A stretch of DNA of 16,166 bases from assembly GCA_964545385.1 (NCBI GenBank), contig CAZJFG010000014.1:1-16166 (forward strand), given 5' to 3'. Position numbers and translations under genes: made by a program. A model generated the notes under the pieces. That model ran no database searches, was not told the origin of the DNA, and saw nothing but the letters and a program-made list of their open reading frames with translations. Within the stretch, counting starts at the first letter, position 1, and each line of letters opens with the position of its first letter. The DNA comes from GCA-002780795 sp964545385 (GTDB taxonomy: Bacteria; Patescibacteriota; Microgenomatia; UBA1406; GWC2-37-13). Below are positions 12,922-16,166 of the stretch, piece after piece.

Positions 12922-13794
12922 ATGAAAATTGGAAGAAATCAGCCATGTATTTGTGGCAGTAATAAAAAATATAAAAAATGTTGTTTGTTTAAAGTTAATT
13001 CAGGCCAATATCAAGTTATTAATACGAGGGATTGGTTATTGCATAATCAGAAATCCTTTAAAAAAGCAAAAATAGCAATTAAATTTAATAATACCTACAA
13101 GTCATTATTTATATTGACGACAACAAAGGATAAGAGCCTAATAATTGATCCTTCCGCTTATGCTAATTTTGGCAATTGGAGAGTAGCTCATTATACAATT
13201 CCACCCGCTCCTGTTAAAAATCAACAAATTTCGCCAGATAAAGATAGCCTTGTGCAATGTGGCATGATCGGACCTAAATTTACTTACCATAAAAGCGGAT
13301 GGGTTACGGCCGGAAAAACAGGAAAAATTGAGGGACTTCGCATTCAAGCAACTCCATTACCTGCTGTTGTTGGCCATGTATTTACCATAATGTTCCAAGG
13401 ATTCGAAGGATTTAAGGATGCAGATATATCTGATAAAAAATATACATATATTATCCCGTTAATGCCTACTAACCTCAATAATCTAAAGATAGTTGGTTAT
13501 GCAGGACCACTTGAGAATTATACCGTTGATGAGAATTGCATTATACCTTCAAATACTCGAAATATCCGTTTAATTACAAAAAGGGGAGAGCAAGATATTG
13601 AAACAACATATATCAGGATTATTTTCGATGACAAATCTCTTATATGGCTAAAATTAGAATTTATTCCTAACTTTCAACCTCAAAAGGTAAAAGGGCCAAG
13701 TGTAAATGCAATTGTAGGTTGGGATCAATTTATAGCACAAGATAAAGATAAAGAATTTAAAATGATTGGTATTGCTGGAGGGGGAGACTTTTAA
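12922..13794 (+). CDS. SEC-C zinc-motif protein with large uncharacterised domain
   Basis: 290 residues. The N-terminus is a textbook SEC-C zinc motif: IGRNQPCICGSNKKYKKCC (Cys9, Cys11, Cys20, Cys21). This module, best known from the C-terminus of SecA, binds zinc and often mediates ribosome or protein contacts. Here it stands at the N-terminus and is fused to about 265 residues of unknown function, rich in beta-type sequence ('GWVTAGKTGKIEGLRIQATPLP', 'YTYIIPLMPTN', 'TTYIRIIFDDKSLIWLKLEF'). No signal peptide or membrane helix, so cytoplasmic. N-terminal SEC-C fusions occur in many accessory and mobile-element proteins. It converges with a HEPN-like gene 19 nt away, and its promoter is separate. 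Function unknown; a link to defence is only a possibility. Confidence 0.8.
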   Translation: MKIGRNQPCICGSNKKYKKCCLFKVNSGQYQVINTRDWLLHNQKSFKKAKIAIKFNNTYKSLFILTTTKDKSLIIDPSAYANFGNWRVAHYTIPPAPVKNQQISPDKDSLVQCGMIGPKFTYHKSGWVTAGKTGKIEGLRIQATPLPAVVGHVFTIMFQGFEGFKDADISDKKYTYIIPLMPTNLNNLKIVGYAGPLENYTVDENCIIPSNTRNIRLITKRGEQDIETTYIRIIFDDKSLIWLKLEFIPNFQPQKVKGPSVNAIVGWDQFIAQDKDKEFKMIGIAGGGDF

Positions 13795-13813
13795 CCCACA
13801 TTCATTAATAATT

Positions 13814-14344
13814 TTATCCTTCAGTAGTTATATGTTTAGGAATCCCGTTCATATCGAATAATAGAGTAGATTCGTTAATGGGATATTTTTTTAATTTATT
13901 ACACCAGTATACAAGCAAAACAACTAATCCTCCCATAGCATACATTGTATTAAACAAATTTGCTTTCTCAAAATTACTACTCCTTACGTGTTTTATATCA
14001 TTATAATCTCGCCACCAGTCAGGATTAGTCTCTTCTGACCATTTTTCCCATGGTAACAATTTAATTTGATAACGTGGTAGGCTAACTTCAGTTTTAACAA
14101 TATCTGGGTAATATTTTAATAGTATTGGTCTATATTGATCAATATTATTTACGGTTGTAGTTGGTTCATGTTCTTTACAAATCAGTTTCAGAAGGACATC
14201 AATTTCAGAGCATGAAGATAAGATTAATTTGACGTATTCAATAGAGTAGGTTTTATAGTTACCAGTTGATATATGAACGTATCTTGTTGTTAAAGCAAAA
14301 TCAGCCTCTAAAGATAAAAAATAGCTCCATGGAGAATAAATCAT
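13814..14344 (-). CDS. HEPN-like protein with Rx6H motif
   Basis: 176 residues, mostly alpha-helical. The N-terminal helices ('SLEADFALTTRYVHIS', 'TYSIEYVKLILSSCSEIDVLLKLICKE') resemble the first helices of HEPN-like domains. The central signature is 'NPDWWRDYNDIKHVRSSNFEKANLFN': Arg112 and His119 are spaced as Rx6H, the active-site arrangement of HEPN ribonucleases, within the 'WW-x2-YN-x2-KH-x-R' pattern of a widespread uncharacterised family. The C-terminal helix 'AMGGLVVLLVYWC' could pack in a dimer. HEPN proteins are often RNases in defence or toxin systems, but many family members are inactive. No antitoxin (MNT-type) gene is adjacent. The gene lies in an AT-rich accessory stretch and is convergent with the SEC-C gene. 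The family call is by pattern, moderately sure. Confidence 0.65.
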   Translation of the reverse strand: MIYSPWSYFLSLEADFALTTRYVHISTGNYKTYSIEYVKLILSSCSEIDVLLKLICKEHEPTTTVNNIDQYRPILLKYYPDIVKTEVSLPRYQIKLLPWEKWSEETNPDWWRDYNDIKHVRSSNFEKANLFNTMYAMGGLVVLLVYWCNKLKKYPINESTLLFDMNGIPKHITTEG

Positions 14345-14396
14345 AATAAATTAATTGATTTTATCAAAAATAATATACGATAGGAATAATGATTTA

Positions 14397-14624
14397 TTAA
14401 GGTTGAGCATAAATGATCCTTCCTAAATTATCTCTCTCTAATATTTTTCTTGCTTTTCTGGGAGAAGGAAGGGGAATAGTGATTTCAAAGGGTAGAAAAA
14501 GTCGTGCCGTGTTCACTCCATACCGATTGAGAGTTTCATAAAAAGTAATTTTAACAGATAATAAGTGGTTATTGTTGCCCCAAATTCCACCTCGGAGGTG
14601 GAAAAATGGTAATACTTTGTACAC
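14397..14624 (-). CDS. Doubtful 75-aa frame, possibly a decayed gene
   Basis: GTG start at 14624, no Shine-Dalgarno, in the gap between speH and the HEPN-like gene. The frame is also open upstream into speH. The C-terminal half (FEITIPLPSPRKARKILERDNLGRIIYAQP) has protein-like composition; the N-terminal part is built over a CCACCT/AGGTGG inverted repeat (about 14588-14602). No family recognised. It may be a fragment of a lost gene from the accessory stretch. Confidence 0.25.
   Translation of the reverse strand: MYKVLPFFHLRGGIWGNNNHLLSVKITFYETLNRYGVNTARLFLPFEITIPLPSPRKARKILERDNLGRIIYAQP
14588..14602. repeat. CCACCT-AGGTGG inverted repeat downstream of speH
   Basis: A 6-bp perfect stem with a 3-nt loop, GC-rich against an AT-rich background, about 42 nt past the speH stop. 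On the minus strand it is not followed by a U-tract. It may be a transcript end or a short mobile palindrome. Confidence 0.4.
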
Positions 14625-14643
14625 AGGGTGTGCGATTAAAAGT

Positions 14644-15006
14644 TTATGGAAAACTAATACTTTTGATTGTTAGCGAATAAATCTTTCGGGCGTCGAGAGC
14701 GTGATGGAGACTTTTTTCAAACTTTTTTTTTGTTTGGTTGATGCACAGTGCCAGATCTACATGAATTGCATGTTTTTCCGGATAAGTGTGTATTGCCAAA
14801 TGTGATTGAGAAAGAATATAAACAAGGGTAATACCTTCGGGCTTGAATAAATGAGATTGGCTGCTAACAACTTTTAAATTTAGATCGGAAACAATCGTTT
14901 TTGCCAAATTTTGGATAAAAGAAAGGGAAGAATCAAATGACTCGATCTTAATTAAAGCTAAATATTGTTTAATCGCAGGTGTAGATTGGTTTTTCATAGA
15001 TGCCAT
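14644..15006 (-). CDS. speH: S-adenosylmethionine decarboxylase, SpeH-type (pyruvoyl enzyme)
   Basis: 120 residues, normal for the short prokaryotic class 1B enzyme. The signature is 'LSQSHLAIHTYPEKHAIHVDLALC' region (65-88). In characterised enzymes the chain self-cleaves between Glu and Ser of 'ESH' and the serine becomes the pyruvoyl cofactor. Here the residue before Ser68 is Gln67. His73 and Cys88 take the positions of the processing His and catalytic Cys. The product, decarboxylated AdoMet, donates aminopropyl groups for polyamines. The gene overlaps the end of the BpsA-like gene by 38 nt (ATG 15006; ATG 14997 is a close alternative), so the two are translationally coupled and serve one pathway. 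Confidence 0.92.
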   Translation of the reverse strand: MASMKNQSTPAIKQYLALIKIESFDSSLSFIQNLAKTIVSDLNLKVVSSQSHLFKPEGITLVYILSQSHLAIHTYPEKHAIHVDLALCINQTKKKFEKSLHHALDARKIYSLTIKSISFP

Positions 15007-15949
15007 GAATTAAGGGTTTAAGCTTTGGGGTGGTTTCTGTGACATATAGCGTACTTGCGTTGCCCACAGACTGTGCTCCTTCATACCGGTTAAATTTGTC
15101 GAAAACATATCTTATCATCAATCCCAGCTCAGTTAAGACTTGTTGAATAGGCAAAAAACGTTCTTTGGCGCGGTCACTGTTGCCCCAGCAAAGGTAAATT
15201 CTCGCCGCCGGGTTTTTCCTGTCGAGTGCTTCAACTGCCCGTGAAGCAAAAAGTTTTATTCCGGCCGGAGTGTAAGGAGGATCGGTAAATACCGTATCAA
15301 AATTATTTTGAAAGCTTTTTGGAAGAGATAATTTTAAGTCATGTTTTACGGTTTCGATCCCAAAATTATTTTTTTGGGCAATTTTTTTTAGGCTATCCAA
15401 AATTCTTTGATCCAGATCAACGACGGTTATTTTATCCGCCAAATTTATAGATGCCGCGGCCAGTGAGGTAAAATCATCATCGCCCAAAAACAATAACCGG
15501 CGGTTTTTTAAGTCGCCCAAAAAGTTGATCAACACCGCCCTTTTTACTACAGTTTCGGCTGTTGCGATAAACTGATCGAACTCTCGTGCGGCCCGTGGTC
15601 TTTTGGTTTTGAGCGAAGATAACAATTTAAGCGTCCGTTGGTAGGCGTCTGTTTTTTCAGCCTTAAATAAGAGATTTTCTTCGGGGAAATAGCTTCTGCC
15701 GTAGTGTTTTTTAATCACGGCTTTTTTTTCTTGTTTTAGGGCGGTTTGATTTGACGACGGTATTAAATAGTCGGCAAGGGTTTTTTTTACCTTATTAAGG
15801 GCGTTTTTTGAGATACCAACTTTTTTAACTAATTCATTGTTGTCAATCTTTGTGGTTTTTAACAGGTACCAAAAAATATCTTCAATTTTTTTTACCGGAA
15901 CTCCGGTTTGCCAAGACGCTTTCAAAAACTCCTTATCTATTTTTTCCAT
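14969..15949 (-). CDS. bpsA: N4-bis(aminopropyl)spermidine synthase-like (branched-chain polyamine synthase BpsA)
   Basis: 326 residues, slightly shorter than the known enzymes (about 350). The N-terminus (1-90) is a winged-helix-like region. The core has 'RPRAAREFDQFIATAETVVKRAVL' (118-140), 'LLFLGDDDFTSLAAA' (152-166, with the family-specific GDDD in place of the usual glycine loop), 'ITVVDLD' (174-180) and the catalytic loop 'TDPPYTPAGIKLFASRA' (222-238). These are the landmarks of BpsA, which adds two aminopropyl groups from decarboxylated AdoMet to one nitrogen of spermidine, as in thermophiles. No speE-like linear synthase or spermidine-forming gene is visible here, so the acceptor may be imported. 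It forms an operon with speH. TAAAAT (15959-15964) lies 9 nt before the ATG as a possible -10 box. Confidence 0.9.
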   Translation of the reverse strand: MEKIDKEFLKASWQTGVPVKKIEDIFWYLLKTTKIDNNELVKKVGISKNALNKVKKTLADYLIPSSNQTALKQEKKAVIKKHYGRSYFPEENLLFKAEKTDAYQRTLKLLSSLKTKRPRAAREFDQFIATAETVVKRAVLINFLGDLKNRRLLFLGDDDFTSLAAASINLADKITVVDLDQRILDSLKKIAQKNNFGIETVKHDLKLSLPKSFQNNFDTVFTDPPYTPAGIKLFASRAVEALDRKNPAARIYLCWGNSDRAKERFLPIQQVLTELGLMIRYVFDKFNRYEGAQSVGNASTLYVTETTPKLKPLIHGIYEKPIYTCD

Positions 15950-16166
15950 ACAAGCACTATTTTATCAAAAAAAAGCGACGAAAAGCCGATCTTGTGTAAA
16001 AAAAGACCGCTTATTATACAAAAAGAATTGAAATTATATTTATTTCCAGCCAGTTTATTGTTACCAAAACTATGGAGCTTACTCGGCTTTTAAATTTCCG
16101 GCATCTTAGTCTATCGCACGGCGGGCGTGCAATGCGGATATTATCTTCTGTAGCTGTTAAGCTTTT
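15950..16166. other. Right-edge intergenic region
   Basis: No supported gene. A minus-strand frame is open from the edge to a TAA at 16014-16016 (50 codons), which could be the end of a gene outside the window but looks unlike protein after its first 16 residues. A GCACG/CGTGC hairpin (16116-16130) with a GC loop stands out from the AT-rich background. A TATAAT on the minus strand (16013-16018) has no -35. Confidence 0.4.

Noticed and set aside
16014..16166. 50-codon minus-strand frame reaching the right edge
   Set aside because: Only a short stretch looks protein-like and there is no motif; it cannot be judged without sequence beyond the edge.
1..16166. CRISPR array, rRNA operon, complete insertion sequence
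   Set aside because: No regularly spaced identical repeats, no rRNA-like stretches, and no transposase with terminal inverted repeats were found.

Overview
The window is AT-rich, gene-dense bacterial DNA using the standard code (TGA serves as a stop). It looks like a Candidate Phyla Radiation / Patescibacteria genome, most likely Microgenomates. The reasons are a HerA/VirB4-associated DUF8128-like N-terminus, huge YfhO-like membrane glycosyltransferase-type proteins, a class E/F-like sortase with a VPSAGP-type substrate, heavily overlapping genes, a tRNA without encoded CCA, and several genes with a -10 box 6-9 nt before ATG and no Shine-Dalgarno (leaderless-type). The lineage is inferred from gene content, not from a marker phylogeny.

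Left (1-5429, all minus strand): a surface glycan operon read right to left: ALG5-like GT2, GT4-like glycosyltransferase, giant GT-C/YfhO-like membrane protein, then the 5' part of a DUF8128-like gene cut by the window edge. Neighbouring genes overlap by 4 to 38 nt.

5430-7201: a strong sigma70-type minus-strand promoter (TTGACA-17-TATACT, 7072-7100) drives an approximately 480-nt leader packed with long helices. Next come an SD-led 43-aa membrane protein, absent from simple ORF calls, and an SD-led 205-aa anchored, Cys-rich exported protein of higher GC. The leader is the best candidate here for an undescribed element. Four of its helices have A-C mismatches on the plus strand that become G-U pairs on the minus strand, so the minus strand is the RNA.

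7202-9541: sortase (+) and its probable surface substrate (-) converge with a 9-nt gap. Then come a SpoU/TrmH methyltransferase whose stop codon lies inside a tRNA-Thr(GGT) gene, and a small two-helix membrane protein. A 440-bp AT-rich intergenic region follows, with a direct repeat, a promoter and a possible small RNA or decayed gene.

10011-12091: a Pol beta/PolX-type protein lacking the PHP domain, converging on the ATPase YchF; the two genes share one CTAG as both stop codons.

12092-14643: a very AT-rich accessory stretch with a serine-recombinase C-terminal remnant, a one-helix membrane protein, a SEC-C zinc-motif protein, a HEPN-like protein (Rx6H) and a doubtful 75-aa frame. It looks like a decayed integrated element.

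14644-15949: a two-gene polyamine unit, BpsA-like branched polyamine synthase followed by SpeH-type AdoMet decarboxylase. The second makes the aminopropyl donor used by the first. Heptad-phased low-complexity CAAAN repeats occur in one promoter region and inside two coding genes (GT2 and ychF).
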